DNA from: Altererythrobacter lutimaris
GTDB lineage: Bacteria > Pseudomonadota > Alphaproteobacteria > Sphingomonadales > Sphingomonadaceae
DNA: 64,000 nt
Assembly: GCF_013371495.1 (NCBI RefSeq)
Contig: NZ_JABWTA010000001.1
Span: 496,001 to 560,000 of the forward strand
Direction: 5' to 3'
Position numbers and translations under genes: made by a program. How positions within the stretch are numbered: the stretch's first letter is position 1; each line of letters begins with the position of its first letter. Shown one piece after another: positions 43,942 through 53,558 of the stretch. The notes below the pieces were generated by a model that saw only the letters and a program-made list of their open reading frames with translations, had not been told where the DNA came from and made no database searches.

Positions 43942-44721
43942 TTAGCGCGCGGTGCGAACCGCATTTGCAAGAGCCGAAGTCAGCTCCTTTAGCTTGGCGG
44001 GAGCCTCTTTGCCAAATTCGCCGACCAATCCGACGAATGCTGAGCCAACAACCACACCGTCTGCGACCTTGGCAATTTCAGCGGCTTGTTCGGGTGTCCT
44101 TACACCAAATCCAACCGCTACGGGCAGATCAGTCGATTGCTTGATGCGTGTCACATTGACTTCAATCGAGTCGATAGCGGCCTGCTGCTTGCCGGTGATG
44201 CCTGCCACGGAGACATAATAGAGGAAACCTTCCGATCCATCGATCACGGCGGGAAGGCGCGCCGCGTCCGTCGTCGGCGTAGAAAGGCGGATCGGTGCGA
44301 CGCCTTGAGCGCGCAGGGCAGGGCCAAGTTCCTGATCTTCCTCTGGCGGGATATCGACGCAGATCACGCCATCGACGCCGCATCCCTTGCATTGTTCGGC
44401 AAACCATTCCGGTCCGCGCCGGATCATGGGGTTGGCATAGCCCATCAGGACGAGCGGCACGTCAGGGTGCCGCGCGCGGAACTCGTTCGCGATCATCAGG
44501 ACGTCGCTGGTGGTCGTGCCTTTGCCCAAGCTGCGCAGGTTTGCCGCCTGGATCGCGGGGCCATCGGCCATCGGATCGGTGAAGGGCATGCCTAGCTCGA
44601 TCACATCCGCGCCGCCTTCGACCAGCGCGTCGAGATTGGCAGCAGTGTCGCCATCGCCTGCGGTGATGAAGCAGACAAGCGCGGGATGGGCTTTCGAAAA
44701 GGCTGAGGAGAGGCGGGTCAC
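43942..44721 (-). CDS. trpA: Tryptophan synthase alpha subunit
   Basis: 259 aa from a GTG start that overlaps the DUF559 gene stop by four bases (GTGA). Family motifs: [29 protein letters not shown] with the catalytic Glu and Asp, LMGYANPM and [12 protein letters not shown]. It cleaves indole-3-glycerol phosphate and channels indole to TrpB. Instead of adjoining trpB directly it is separated from it by a DUF559 gene and a 110-residue gene, and a diverged relic of its own 5' end lies beyond DUF559 at 45160-45195. Confidence 0.96.
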   Translation of the reverse strand: MTRLSSAFSKAHPALVCFITAGDGDTAANLDALVEGGADVIELGMPFTDPMADGPAIQAANLRSLGKGTTTSDVLMIANEFRARHPDVPLVLMGYANPMIRRGPEWFAEQCKGCGVDGVICVDIPPEEDQELGPALRAQGVAPIRLSTPTTDAARLPAVIDGSEGFLYYVSVAGITGKQQAAIDSIEVNVTRIKQSTDLPVAVGFGVRTPEQAAEIAKVADGVVVGSAFVGLVGEFGKEAPAKLKELTSALANAVRTAR

Positions 44722-45113
44722 AAGATTGCCCCCTCACCTTCAGGGGAGGGGGTTGGGGGAGGGGCCTGCCTCAGCTCTCTCACTAAAGCACTCAATCGCT
44801 CCAGCACCCCATCCATATTCTCCATCACATCGGCGTTTCGAAATCTGATCACACGGTATCCCTGACTTCCCAGATATTGCGTACGCGACGCGTCGTATTG
44901 TTCATGCCCAGCGTGAGTATCACCATCAAGCTCAATCACCAGCTTCGGCTCGTTCGCAGCAAAATCAGCGATAAAATTTCCTATCACTTTTTGACGACGA
45001 AACTTGATTCCTTGGAACCTCCCGGCGCGTAGTTTCAACCACATGCGCGATTCGGGCTCAGGCATGGCCTTGCGCATATCTTTGGCGCGCTGCGTGAGGG
45101 TGGCGTCGCGCAT
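44718..45113 (-). CDS. DUF559 (Vsr-like endonuclease fold) protein flanked by inverted repeats
   Basis: 131 aa. The DUF559 domain shows RRAGRFQGIKFRRQKVIGNFIADF-like spacing (LRAGRFQGIKFRRQKVIGN), LVIELDGDTHAGHEQYDASRT and YRVIRFRNADVMENMDGVL; the E-x-D-x-x-x-H group resembles the metal site of Vsr/very-short-patch nucleases. Activity and role are unknown. The last 17 residues (PPPTPSPEGEG and AIL) are encoded by the left inverted repeat. The gene interrupts the trp operon, and its stop overlaps the trpA start, so it may be translated with it. Confidence 0.85.
   Translation of the reverse strand: MRDATLTQRAKDMRKAMPEPESRMWLKLRAGRFQGIKFRRQKVIGNFIADFAANEPKLVIELDGDTHAGHEQYDASRTQYLGSQGYRVIRFRNADVMENMDGVLERLSALVRELRQAPPPTPSPEGEGAIL
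44729..44764. repeat. Left inverted repeat of the DUF559 module
   Basis: 36 bases beginning CCCCCTCACCTTCAGGGGAG. Its inverted complement occurs with a few mismatches at 45116-45151. The repeat also encodes the C-terminus of the DUF559 protein. Confidence 0.8.
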
Positions 45114-45115
45114 TA

Positions 45116-45151
45116 CCCCTCTCCCAACCCTCTCCCCTGAAGGTGAGAGGG
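45116..45151. repeat. Right inverted repeat of the DUF559 module
   Basis: 36 bases ending TGAAGGTGAGAGGG, the inverted partner of 44729-44764. It begins two bases upstream of the DUF559 start codon on the minus strand. The two copies would bring the ends of the module together in a stem, as in mobile-element-like or REP-bounded cassettes. Confidence 0.8.
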
Positions 45152-45159
45152 CTTTTGGG

Positions 45160-45195
45160 GCTTGCTCAAGGCTGAGGAGAGGCGGCTAGTCAATT
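45160..45195 (-). pseudogene. Relic of a second trpA 5' end
   Basis: On the minus strand TTG ACT AGC CGC CTC TCC TCA GCC TTG AGC AAG CCC reads [12 protein letters not shown], against [11 protein letters not shown] for intact trpA; 17 consecutive bases (CGCCTCTCCTCAGCCTT) are identical. One serine is encoded by AGC here and TCG in trpA, so the copies have diverged as coding sequence. The TAG within it is the stop codon of the 110-residue gene, so this was probably the original trpA start directly coupled to that gene before the DUF559 module arrived. Confidence 0.75.
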
Positions 45196-45518
45196 GAGCC
45201 CCGCAGATCGGAAGCTTGCGCAAAGGATTCATTCAGCTGTTCGATAGTGATAATCCTATCGAATGCCTTCCAGAATGGGTTTGAGTATGCCGAGCGGATC
45301 TCGGCTTTCTTTGGAAAACGGCCGTCCGCCATCATTTCTCCAATTTCCCGAGAAAGGCGATTGAATGATTTCTCCCCATTCTCGATTCTATATTCCTCAA
45401 GTGCGGCGCCAAGACTTGGGTAAAGCTGGTCTGCCATCTGGTGCCAATAGCACTGCATGAAATCGACAAAAGCTGTGGAATTGCAATTTGCCGCATCTGA
45501 CGGGTTTTGCCCGCTCAC
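45186..45518 (-). CDS. Hypothetical protein, 110 aa, coupled to trpB
   Basis: The GTG start at 45518 overlaps the trpB stop (ATGTGA). Codon use and the lack of stops support a real gene. It encodes a helical, mostly acidic cytosolic protein ([31 protein letters not shown], then [25 protein letters not shown]) with no signal or membrane segment. No family recognised. The gene ends inside the relic of the trpA 5' end, so in the ancestral order it sat between trpB and trpA with direct overlap. A role in tryptophan synthesis is unproven. Confidence 0.6.
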   Translation of the reverse strand: MSGQNPSDAANCNSTAFVDFMQCYWHQMADQLYPSLGAALEEYRIENGEKSFNRLSREIGEMMADGRFPKKAEIRSAYSNPFWKAFDRIITIEQLNESFAQASDLRGSID

Positions 45519-46732
45519 ATCTCCACCCCAAGCTTTTCCGCTACAGTGAAGATGTCCTTGTCGCCGCGACCGCACAGATTCATCAGGATGATCTGGTCCT
45601 CGCGCATCTGCTTGGCACGGTCGGCAACAGCTGCGATGGCGTGTGACGGTTCAAGCGCAGGGATGATCCCTTCCGTCCGACAAAGCAGCTGGAAACCGTC
45701 CAATGCCTCGTCATCGGTCACTGCGGTGTATTCGACCCGTCCGCTCTCTTTTAGCCACGCATGCTCCGGTCCGATGCCGGGATAGTCGAGGCCTGCCGAA
45801 ATCGAGTGGCCTTCGGTGATCTGGCCGTCCTCGTCCTGCAGCAGATAGGTCTTGTTACCGTGGAGAACACCGGGCGATCCGCCGAGCAGGCTCGCCGCAT
45901 GTTCATCACCATCCAGGCCATGTCCTGCGGCTTCGACACCGAGCATTTTCACGTCGGGATCATCCAAGAACGGGTGGAACAGCCCCAGCGCGTTTGAGCC
46001 GCCGCCAATGCAGGCGACCAGCAGGTCCGGCAGGCGTCCGACGCGTTCCAGCATTTGCTCGCGCGCTTCCTTGCCAATCACGCTCTGGAAGTTGCGCACC
46101 ATCTCCGGATAGGGATGCGGCCCCGCCGCCGTGCCGATGATGTAGAACGTGTCATGGACATTCGCGACCCAATCCCGCAGTCCTTCATTCATCGCGTCTT
46201 TCAGCGTCGCGCCGCCGCTGGTCACGGGGACGACTTCCGCGCCGAGCAACTTCATGCGGAAGACATTGGGCGATTGCCGCTTTACGTCCTCGGCGCCCAT
46301 GTAAATCACGCAAGGCAGGCCGAACCGCGCGCAGACGGTTGCCGTTGCAACGCCATGCTGGCCCGCGCCGGTCTCCGCAATAATGCGCGTCTTGCCCATG
46401 CGGATCGCGAGCAGGATCTGCCCGATGCAATTGTTGATCTTGTGCGCGCCGGTGTGATTGAGCTCGTCGCGCTTGAACCAGACCTGCGCGCCGCCGAGCG
46501 CGTCTGTCAGCCGCTCAGCGAAATAGAGCGGGGAAGGGCGCCCGACATAATGCTTCATCAGGTCATCAAACTCGGCCTGGAACGCCGGATCGGCCTGCGC
46601 CGCGCGGTACTCCTTCTCCAGATCGAGGATCAGCGGCATCAGAGTTTCGGCGACATAGCGCCCGCCAAACTGGCCGAAATGCCCGCGATCATCGGGCTGG
46701 TTGCGGAAGGAGTTGGGTGTTGTCTCGTTCAT
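45515..46732 (-). CDS. trpB: Tryptophan synthase beta subunit
   Basis: 405 aa. The PLP lysine is Lys98 in [49 protein letters not shown] and the phosphate-binding [12 protein letters not shown] follow, and the C-terminal half carries [16 protein letters not shown]. It condenses indole with serine. It starts seven bases downstream of trpF on the same strand, giving trpF-trpB as in many alphaproteobacteria. Confidence 0.97.
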   Translation of the reverse strand: MNETTPNSFRNQPDDRGHFGQFGGRYVAETLMPLILDLEKEYRAAQADPAFQAEFDDLMKHYVGRPSPLYFAERLTDALGGAQVWFKRDELNHTGAHKINNCIGQILLAIRMGKTRIIAETGAGQHGVATATVCARFGLPCVIYMGAEDVKRQSPNVFRMKLLGAEVVPVTSGGATLKDAMNEGLRDWVANVHDTFYIIGTAAGPHPYPEMVRNFQSVIGKEAREQMLERVGRLPDLLVACIGGGSNALGLFHPFLDDPDVKMLGVEAAGHGLDGDEHAASLLGGSPGVLHGNKTYLLQDEDGQITEGHSISAGLDYPGIGPEHAWLKESGRVEYTAVTDDEALDGFQLLCRTEGIIPALEPSHAIAAVADRAKQMREDQIILMNLCGRGDKDIFTVAEKLGVEM

Positions 46733-46739
46733 AACAATC

Positions 46740-47378
46740 TCACGCTTCGCGGGCCGCCTTACAGAAGGCCGCGATCAAGTCCACATCCTTGATGCCGGGC
46801 GCGGTCTCTACACCCGAAGACGTGTCGACTAGAGTGGTTCCCGTCTGGCGGATCGCCTCGGCAACATTTTCCGGCGTCAGACCGCCTGCAAGCCCCCAGG
46901 GAAGCGCGCCGTCATAGGCCTCGAGCAATCCCCAATCGAAGCCCAATCCCATGCCGCCCGGAAGCGCGCCTTTGGGTGTTTTGGTGTCAAACAAGAGGAA
47001 GTCAGCGACGTCGGCATAGCGCACCGCTTTCGTCACATCTTCAGCCGTTTCGACGCTCAGGACCTTCCAGACAGGCAGGCCAAACTTCGCCTTCACTTCG
47101 CGCACGCGATCAGGCGTCTCCTTGCCGTGCAGTTGGAGGATGTCGAGTGCTCCAGCACGGAGGTTTTGTTCAATAAACCCATCTGTAGCATCGACGAAAA
47201 CGCCAACTTTTGAAATTTCATTTCCTATGTTGGAAACGATCTGAGCCGCTGTACTTACGCTTACAAAACGCGGGGAGGGCGGATAGAAATTCAAGCCAAT
47301 ATGCGTCGCGCCCGCATCAATCGACGCCGCAATCGTCTCAGGCGTTGTAAGCCCGCATATCTTGATCTGATTTGGCAT
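46740..47378 (-). CDS. trpF: Phosphoribosylanthranilate isomerase
   Basis: 212 aa of the TIM-barrel TrpF family: [20 protein letters not shown] with the catalytic cysteine, [20 protein letters not shown], and [17 protein letters not shown] with [16 protein letters not shown] at the phosphate-binding end. It makes CdRP for the next step of tryptophan synthesis. It starts seven bases after the pyrF stop. Confidence 0.96.
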   Translation of the reverse strand: MPNQIKICGLTTPETIAASIDAGATHIGLNFYPPSPRFVSVSTAAQIVSNIGNEISKVGVFVDATDGFIEQNLRAGALDILQLHGKETPDRVREVKAKFGLPVWKVLSVETAEDVTKAVRYADVADFLLFDTKTPKGALPGGMGLGFDWGLLEAYDGALPWGLAGGLTPENVAEAIRQTGTTLVDTSSGVETAPGIKDVDLIAAFCKAAREA

Positions 47379-47385
47379 TCGAGCG

Positions 47386-48063
47386 CTACAGCGTTGCTTC
47401 GATTTCGCGCGCAGCCATGACTGGATCCACCGCTTTGCTGATCGGGCGACCGATTACTAGCACGCTGGCTCCATCATCGCGCGCTGCGCGCGGCGTAACC
47501 ACCCGCTTCTGATCGCCCGTGGCTTTCCCTTCAGGACGAAGGCCCGGAACGACGAAAAATCCGTCTTTCCATTGCTTGTGCACTGCGCCGACTTCGTGGC
47601 CTGAACACACAATCCCATCGAGCCCTGCTTCCTGCGCGAGATCGGCCAGGCGCAGGACCTGGTCATTCGCAGAGCCGCTAAGCCCAGTGCGCGCCATATC
47701 GCGCTCGTCCAGGCTAGTGAGCATTGTGACTGCGACAACCTTGCAACCGTCAGCAGCCGCGGCCTTCGCATCTTCCATCATGGCGCGCCCGCCGCTTGCA
47801 TGGATGGTCACAATGGCAGGTTCCAGCACGTGGATCGCCTGCATAGCGCCTGCGACAGTGTTGGGAATGTCATGCAGCTTCAAATCGAGAAAGATTGGCA
47901 GCCCGCTCGCATGTGCGATCTCATGGACACCGTGATGGCCATGCGCGCAGAAGAATTCGAGCCCCAGCTTTACTCCGCCAATGTGCCCTTTCAGCTTCTC
48001 GACCAGCGCTTTGGCCGGATCAATCTGAGGAACATCAAGCGCAAGATAGATGGGGTTGGTCAC
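47386..48063 (-). CDS. pyrF: Orotidine 5'-phosphate decarboxylase
   Basis: 225 aa. The catalytic core is DLKLHDIPNTVAGA (Asp-Lys-...-Asp with the active-site lysine), preceded by LALDVPQIDPAKALVEKL and followed by TVTMLTSLDERD and VVPGLRPEGKATGDQKRVVTP. It makes UMP. Its place upstream of trpF, behind lapA, is a common alphaproteobacterial arrangement and ties pyrimidine and tryptophan synthesis to one transcript. Confidence 0.96.
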   Translation of the reverse strand: MTNPIYLALDVPQIDPAKALVEKLKGHIGGVKLGLEFFCAHGHHGVHEIAHASGLPIFLDLKLHDIPNTVAGAMQAIHVLEPAIVTIHASGGRAMMEDAKAAAADGCKVVAVTMLTSLDERDMARTGLSGSANDQVLRLADLAQEAGLDGIVCSGHEVGAVHKQWKDGFFVVPGLRPEGKATGDQKRVVTPRAARDDGASVLVIGRPISKAVDPVMAAREIEATL

Positions 48064-48073
48064 GAGGCTCGCT

Positions 48074-48412
48074 TTATTCGCTGGCTGGTTTCAATGCGTC
48101 GGAGGCAGGAGCAGACTGTGCTGCGGGTGAGGCAGGCGCAGCGGGCTTTGGCTCGTGACGGGCCAGCGCTGCATTGCGCGCGGCATTTTCAAGCGAGCTG
48201 ATCCGGCGGTTAAGCTGCCATTTGACCCCGCGATGGAGCATCCACATCGGGATAAGGCCCAGAAGGAAAGAGACAATCACCAGCACAGGGACTTTGGTTT
48301 CCAGCACCAGGCCTTCCCACAAGGTGACTTCGACAGCGTCCCAATTGAATGCGGAAAACAGCATGATTGCTGCCACGATTACAACCCAGATGACTGTGCG
48401 AACGATCTGCAT
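48074..48412 (-). CDS. LapA-domain (DUF1049) inner-membrane protein
   Basis: 112 aa. Two transmembrane helices (about residues 5-22 and 42-60) flank a short periplasmic loop with FNWDAVEVTLWEG, the LapA/DUF1049 pattern; the cytosolic part has a coiled-coil-like stretch (NRRISSLENAARNAALAR) and an Ala/Pro-rich tail. In E. coli LapA works with LapB in lipopolysaccharide assembly; here it lies next to pyrF, and lapB is not adjacent. It is the first gene of the pyrF-trp unit. Confidence 0.85.
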   Translation of the reverse strand: MQIVRTVIWVVIVAAIMLFSAFNWDAVEVTLWEGLVLETKVPVLVIVSFLLGLIPMWMLHRGVKWQLNRRISSLENAARNAALARHEPKPAAPASPAAQSAPASDALKPASE

Positions 48413-48487
48413 TTCAGATCCCCTCTCTTCCTCAACTAATGCCGCGAGACTAGGCGATTTTCCGCCAAAGTCTAGGGAAGCTCTGGG

Positions 48488-49798
48488 TTAATCGAGCACA
48501 CGGGCGAAGATCGTTTCGACATGCTTGAAGTGGTATTCAAGGTCGAATTTCTCTTCGAGCTCAGCCTCTGAAAGCGCAGCGGTGACTTCTTCGTCCTGCC
48601 TGAGCAGGTCGAGCAGCATCAGCGCGCCATCCGATTCCCATACTTTCATCGCGTTACGCTGGACCAGGCGATACGCATCCTCGCGGCTCACGCCTGCTTG
48701 CGTCAGCGCCAGCAGCACGCGCTGTGAGTGGATCAGGCCGCCCATGCGGTCCATATTGGCCTGCATCCGCTCCGGATAAACGAGCAGCTTGTCGACCACG
48801 CCGGTCAGCCGCGCGAGCGCGAAGTCCAATGTGATCGTCGCATCTGGGCCAATAAAGCGCTCGACGGAAGAATGGCTGATGTCCCGCTCATGCCACAAAG
48901 CGACATTCTCCAGAGCAGGCATCGCGTAGGCGCGGATCATGCGTGCCTGGCCGGTGAGGTTTTCCGTCAGGATCGGATTGCGCTTGTGCGGCATCGCTGA
49001 CGAGCCCTTTTGGCCCGGAGCGAAATACTCTTCCGCCTCCAGCACTTCGGTGCGCTGCAAATGGCGGATTTCCACCGCAAGCCGCTCGATAGAGCCAGCA
49101 ATTACGGCGAGCGTCGAGAAATACATCGCGTGGCGGTCACGCGGGATCACCTGCGTAGATACTGGCTCGACTGTCAGACCCATTTGCTCAGCGACATATT
49201 CTTCGACGGAAGGGTCGATATTGGCGAATGTGCCGACCGCGCCGGAGATCGCACAGGTCGCGATTTCTGCGCGCGCTGCTTCCAGCCGAGCCTTGCAGCG
49301 ATCAAACTCGGCATAGGCCTGAACGAGTTTTAATCCGAAGGTCACTGGCTCTGCATGGATGCCGTGGCTGCGGCCAATCGTAGGGGTGAATTTGTGCTCT
49401 TCTGCACGGCGTTTGATCGCTGCGAGAAGATCATCGAGGTCAGCGAGCAAAATGTCGGTTGCACGGGCTAATTGAACGGCCAGCGTGGTATCAAGCACGT
49501 CAGAGCTGGTCATGCCCTGATGCATGAAGCGAGCCTCGTCGCCGACTTGCTCTGCCACCCAGGTGAGAAATGCGATCACGTCATGCTTGGTGACCGCTTC
49601 GATTGCGTCGATGGCGGTAACGTCGATGGTCGGGTTAGTCGCCCACCAATCCCACAGCGCTTTTCCGGCGCTTTCAGGGACCACACCAAGTTCGCCGAGC
49701 TTTTGCGTCGCATGGGCTTCGATCTCGAACCAGATGCTGTACTTGGCCTCAGGCTCCCACAAGGCTGTCATTTCAGGGCGGGCATAACGCGGGACCAT
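48488..49798 (-). CDS. purB: Adenylosuccinate lyase
   Basis: 436 aa from ATG 49798, with AGGAG six bases upstream; a start 42 codons earlier is rejected for lack of homology and of a ribosome site. Motifs: [14 protein letters not shown]-like N-terminus ([15 protein letters not shown]), [15 protein letters not shown], the HTxHAEP region [16 protein letters not shown] with catalytic His, and the fumarase-superfamily signature [17 protein letters not shown]. It acts twice in purine synthesis. Divergent from the large periplasmic protein at 49979. Confidence 0.96.
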   Translation of the reverse strand: MVPRYARPEMTALWEPEAKYSIWFEIEAHATQKLGELGVVPESAGKALWDWWATNPTIDVTAIDAIEAVTKHDVIAFLTWVAEQVGDEARFMHQGMTSSDVLDTTLAVQLARATDILLADLDDLLAAIKRRAEEHKFTPTIGRSHGIHAEPVTFGLKLVQAYAEFDRCKARLEAARAEIATCAISGAVGTFANIDPSVEEYVAEQMGLTVEPVSTQVIPRDRHAMYFSTLAVIAGSIERLAVEIRHLQRTEVLEAEEYFAPGQKGSSAMPHKRNPILTENLTGQARMIRAYAMPALENVALWHERDISHSSVERFIGPDATITLDFALARLTGVVDKLLVYPERMQANMDRMGGLIHSQRVLLALTQAGVSREDAYRLVQRNAMKVWESDGALMLLDLLRQDEEVTAALSEAELEEKFDLEYHFKHVETIFARVLD

Positions 49799-49978
49799 CG
49801 GATTCTCCTGCTCTGGTCGCTGGGCTTGGAATATGGCTGGCGCGGCTAAGGCGGGCGGCAGGGCTTGGCAAGCTCTGTCTTGGGATGGTCCACATGCAAG
49901 ACTTGCAATTGACTTGGCGCTCATGCTCGTTAGCCCTTGTAACTACAGGACGATTACGAGTTTTCGAGGGGCGTTACC

Positions 49979-52771
49979 ATGAAACTGGCTTTGCGTGCGT
50001 TGCTGACGTCGACGGCGGCAGTGTGTCTGACTTCTACAGCATGGGCGGGGGAGGGTCCGCTCTATGCTGACGCGCCTGATTGGGTCGATGAGCCAGTGGT
50101 CACTGCTGAAGATGCAGAGAGCACCAATCTTTTCCTTCTCCTCGAACAACAGGCACGTCTGGAAGACGGCCTCGTCTCTGTCTACTCGGACTTCGCTGTC
50201 GAACTGACGTCTCCGGAAGCTTTGACGCAGTTCGGTACGCTTAATGCAGCCTGGCAGCCCGACAAAGGCGACTTGATCGTTCACCGGGCCGAGCTGCTTC
50301 GCGACGGCGAAACGATTAATCTGCTTGAGAACGAAGAAAAGTTCGACGTATTGCGGCGCGAACGGCAGCTTGAGCGACGCACTCTGGATGGCGTTCTGAC
50401 TGCCACGATGCCGCTCACTGGCGCTCAGGTCGGCGATGTCTTGCGGCTGAGCTATACGGTCACCAACAGGGACCAGGCGCTTGGCGAAGAAATGCAATGG
50501 CAGACCGGTCTGATAGCCGAACCCGTTCCACTGGAGAAAGGATCGATCACAGTCTCTTGGCCGGTCGACGAGCCTATCCAGTATGGCAAGTTTGGCGATT
50601 TCGAGATTGGCGATCCGGTAGAGCGCGATGGCTACATGTATTGGCGTGCCGAAGTGCCGATCGCAAAACCGGACGATCGTCCATCGGATGCGCCTGCCCG
50701 CTATCGATTGACGCCGCGCATGCTCGTCACTTCGTTCCAGGATTGGCCTGATGTCTCCAGCTCCATGGCGCCGCATTACGACATCACAGATAGCATCGCT
50801 GAAGGTGGCGACCTGGCGGCAGAAATTGCGAAGATCGCTGCAACAACCGACGATCCGATGATCCGCATGGCCATGGCGACGGAGCTGGTTCAGGATGAGA
50901 TCAGCTATCTCCATAACGGCCTTAATGGCGGCAACTACCTTCCTCAGATGCCTGAAGAGACATGGGAGAAGCGGTTTGGCGACTGCAAGGCCAAGTCTGT
51001 CCTGCTGCATGCGGTGCTGCAAGAGCTTGGGATAACTTCGGAAGTCGTTCTTGTTGCATCGCAAGGGGGCGACGCCTTGGCAGTCTTGACCCCGCTGCCC
51101 GGCAACTTCGATCACATGATCGTTCGGGCAGAAGTCAATGGCGTTTCTTACTGGATCGATGGCACGACCTCCGGAACTCGGCTTGATACGATCGATACTG
51201 TGCCGCGTTTTCATTATGCTCTGCCAATCCGTGCGGATGGCTCTGACCTATTGCCAATGGATGTGCGCCCGCAGGCCAATCCTGACCAAACGACATATAT
51301 CACTATGGACCAACGCGCCGGGCTGTTGCTGCCGGCAATGGTTGATGTGAAGATCGAGTTCCGCGGCTCTACTGGTGCGCAATGGCGCACTGTCGTCGAA
51401 CAGGAAGGCGAAATTGTTGAGGATGCGATTTCATCGACATTGAGCTCAACATTTGGCTCGACACAGTTCAGGGATGAAGATGTCACCTATGACGAAGAGC
51501 GGGGGGTTGCCACGCTCACAGCCAAGGGGTTGATGAGTTCGCCGTGGAGCCGCGAACGACGCATCTATGAATTCTCTGCGCCAGCTGAAGCGGCTCGCAC
51601 TATCGGCTTCGGAGCAAACCGCGCGAGGGCTGACTGGCGCGACATTCCGTTATCGCTCAACGGGCCGATTTATCATCGCAGCGAGCTTGAATTGCTGCTT
51701 CCCGATGAAACGTCTCCTTTCACCATTAAAGGCGACGCTAAACTTGCAGAGACAATCGGCGCGGTGGAGCTGGGGTCAAACGCAGAGCTTTCGGAGGGCC
51801 GCTATATCCTGTCGCAAAGCATGCGCACGATCGAACCGGAATTGCCGGCAGACCAATTGCGCGATGCGAAGCGCGGTTTGAACCGGTTTACTCGCGCTTT
51901 GCCGACCCTTCGTTCCGGTCAAGATGTGCGCGAATTGTGGGAGTATTCCGAAAAGGATGCAGACCTGATCGCACCGATCCTTGCATTCTACGACGCTGAA
52001 GTTGCGGACGCTGAAGAAGATGATGAAATGCCGCTGTTCAATCGGGCGGATTTTCATTCTGATCTCTACAATTTTGAAGCGGCGCTTGCGGATATTGAAG
52101 CCGCGATGGAAGTTGAGGCGTCCCGTGAGCTTTATGATTGGCGCAGCTGGCTGAAAGTCCGGCTAGGCGATCTCGAAGGCGCTTTGGAAGACTTCGAGAT
52201 GATGGAAGAGCTGCAACCTGATGGCAGTACCTACGAAAGCCGGATCGAAGTTCTCGCTTTGCTCGACCGCGCCGATGAAGGGCTCGAACTTGCTGAAGAC
52301 TATCGCGGACTTGGATCAGACGAGGTCACAGAAGATGTATTGATGGCTATCGCTTTGGGTTGGGCTGGTGACGCCAAAAGTGGCTTGGAGCTGCTAGAAG
52401 CGCAGCGGGAAATCCGGCCTGGCGATGGCAATCTGCTGAACAATATTTGTTGGCATGCTGCGACAAATGACATCGTGACAGATGAGCTGCTCGCCACCTG
52501 CACGGAAGCAGTCGAGAAGGGTAACTACGCAGCAAATGTTCTCGATAGCCGTGCCTTCGCGCATTACCGCATGGGCAATCTTGAAGCGGCCAAGGCTGAT
52601 CTCGATTCTGCTCTCTTGCTGAAGCCTGATCTTGCCGGTTCGCGCTTGCTGCGCGGTATTGTGATGCAAGAGCTTGGCGACAAGAAAGAAGGCAAGGATG
52701 AGGTGAAACTCGGCTTGAAGAAGAATCCCATGAATGGACCCATCTACAAGGCGTGGGGATTGAAGTTCTGA
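49979..52771 (+). CDS. DUF3857/transglutaminase-like/TPR exported protein
   Basis: 930 aa with a signal peptide ending LTSTAWA. Residues 60-230 form a DUF3857 domain. A transglutaminase-like domain follows with GDCKAKSVLLHAVL (Cys near 336), FDHMIVRAEVNG (His) and SYWIDGT (Asp), the Cys-His-Asp triad. The C-terminal 260 residues are TPR-like repeats (YNFEAALADIEAAMEVE, LGDLEGALEDFEMMEE, MGNLEAAKADLDSAL). Such proteins are periplasmic or surface-anchored; the substrate of the transglutaminase fold is unknown. It stands alone, convergent with radC. Confidence 0.85.
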   Translation: MKLALRALLTSTAAVCLTSTAWAGEGPLYADAPDWVDEPVVTAEDAESTNLFLLLEQQARLEDGLVSVYSDFAVELTSPEALTQFGTLNAAWQPDKGDLIVHRAELLRDGETINLLENEEKFDVLRRERQLERRTLDGVLTATMPLTGAQVGDVLRLSYTVTNRDQALGEEMQWQTGLIAEPVPLEKGSITVSWPVDEPIQYGKFGDFEIGDPVERDGYMYWRAEVPIAKPDDRPSDAPARYRLTPRMLVTSFQDWPDVSSSMAPHYDITDSIAEGGDLAAEIAKIAATTDDPMIRMAMATELVQDEISYLHNGLNGGNYLPQMPEETWEKRFGDCKAKSVLLHAVLQELGITSEVVLVASQGGDALAVLTPLPGNFDHMIVRAEVNGVSYWIDGTTSGTRLDTIDTVPRFHYALPIRADGSDLLPMDVRPQANPDQTTYITMDQRAGLLLPAMVDVKIEFRGSTGAQWRTVVEQEGEIVEDAISSTLSSTFGSTQFRDEDVTYDEERGVATLTAKGLMSSPWSRERRIYEFSAPAEAARTIGFGANRARADWRDIPLSLNGPIYHRSELELLLPDETSPFTIKGDAKLAETIGAVELGSNAELSEGRYILSQSMRTIEPELPADQLRDAKRGLNRFTRALPTLRSGQDVRELWEYSEKDADLIAPILAFYDAEVADAEEDDEMPLFNRADFHSDLYNFEAALADIEAAMEVEASRELYDWRSWLKVRLGDLEGALEDFEMMEELQPDGSTYESRIEVLALLDRADEGLELAEDYRGLGSDEVTEDVLMAIALGWAGDAKSGLELLEAQREIRPGDGNLLNNICWHAATNDIVTDELLATCTEAVEKGNYAANVLDSRAFAHYRMGNLEAAKADLDSALLLKPDLAGSRLLRGIVMQELGDKKEGKDEVKLGLKKNPMNGPIYKAWGLKF

Positions 52772-52780
52772 GCTAGCGCT

Positions 52781-53554
52781 TCAGATCAATCCCTTCGCGC
52801 GTAGGCTAACATGACCTTCACGTCCGACGATCACATGATCGTGGACGGTCACGCCGAGAATCCTTCCAGCTTCTGCGATCCGCTGGGTTATAGCGATGTC
52901 TGCCTTGCTAGGTTCCGGACTGCCACTGGGGTGGTTATGGACGAGGATCAGGGCGCTTGCGCCTAGATCCATGGCGCGGCGAATGACCTCACGCGGGTGG
53001 ATTGCAGCTTCGTCGATCGAACCGTCACCGACATGGTGATCGTCGATCAGGCGGTTTCTTGTGTCGAGATAAAGCACCCGCACGCGCTCTACCGTCAGAT
53101 GCGCCATATCGATCTGGAGATAGTCCAGCAGCGCTTGCCAGCTGCTTAGAATGGGCTTCTCTGACACTTTGCTTCGCGCCATGCGGCGAGCGGCGACGGC
53201 CACGCTTTTCAACGCCGCTGCACTCGTTTCGCCAACGCCTTTGGTTTGCTTCAAAGCAGCAGGGTCAGCGTTCAGGACGGCGGCCAATGATCCGAACCGC
53301 GCCAGCAACGCTTTCGCGACAGGTTTGGTGTCACCTTGCCGCATGCCTGCAAAAAGCAAGTATTCGAGGATTTCATAGTCAGCAAGCGCTTCCGCCCCTC
53401 CGCCAAGCAATCGCTCACGCAGCCGCGCGCGGTGGCCCAGATGCCCCGGCTTCTCCGGCGATAGCGATGGAATGTCTTCAGCTTGCGGCAATGCGCTCCC
53501 CGCCAGTGACTGAGGTCTTGATGGCGCATTGCCTTTCGCGAGGGTTCCGCGCAA
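52781..53554 (-). CDS. radC: RadC-family JAB/MPN protein
   Basis: 257 aa if it starts at TTG 53554; a TTG at 53491 preceded by GGGGAG is an alternative. The helix-hairpin-helix part (GSLAAVLNADPAALKQTKGVGETSAAALKSV) precedes the JAMM motif HNHPSGSPEPSKADI. Despite its name, RadC has no confirmed DNA repair role; a metal-dependent hydrolase fold is clear. The start lies a few bases from the start of the ydbH-like gene on the other strand, so the two promoters must lie inside coding sequence or overlap. Confidence 0.88.
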   Translation of the reverse strand: MRGTLAKGNAPSRPQSLAGSALPQAEDIPSLSPEKPGHLGHRARLRERLLGGGAEALADYEILEYLLFAGMRQGDTKPVAKALLARFGSLAAVLNADPAALKQTKGVGETSAAALKSVAVAARRMARSKVSEKPILSSWQALLDYLQIDMAHLTVERVRVLYLDTRNRLIDDHHVGDGSIDEAAIHPREVIRRAMDLGASALILVHNHPSGSPEPSKADIAITQRIAEAGRILGVTVHDHVIVGREGHVSLRAKGLI

Positions 53555-53558
53555 GAGT

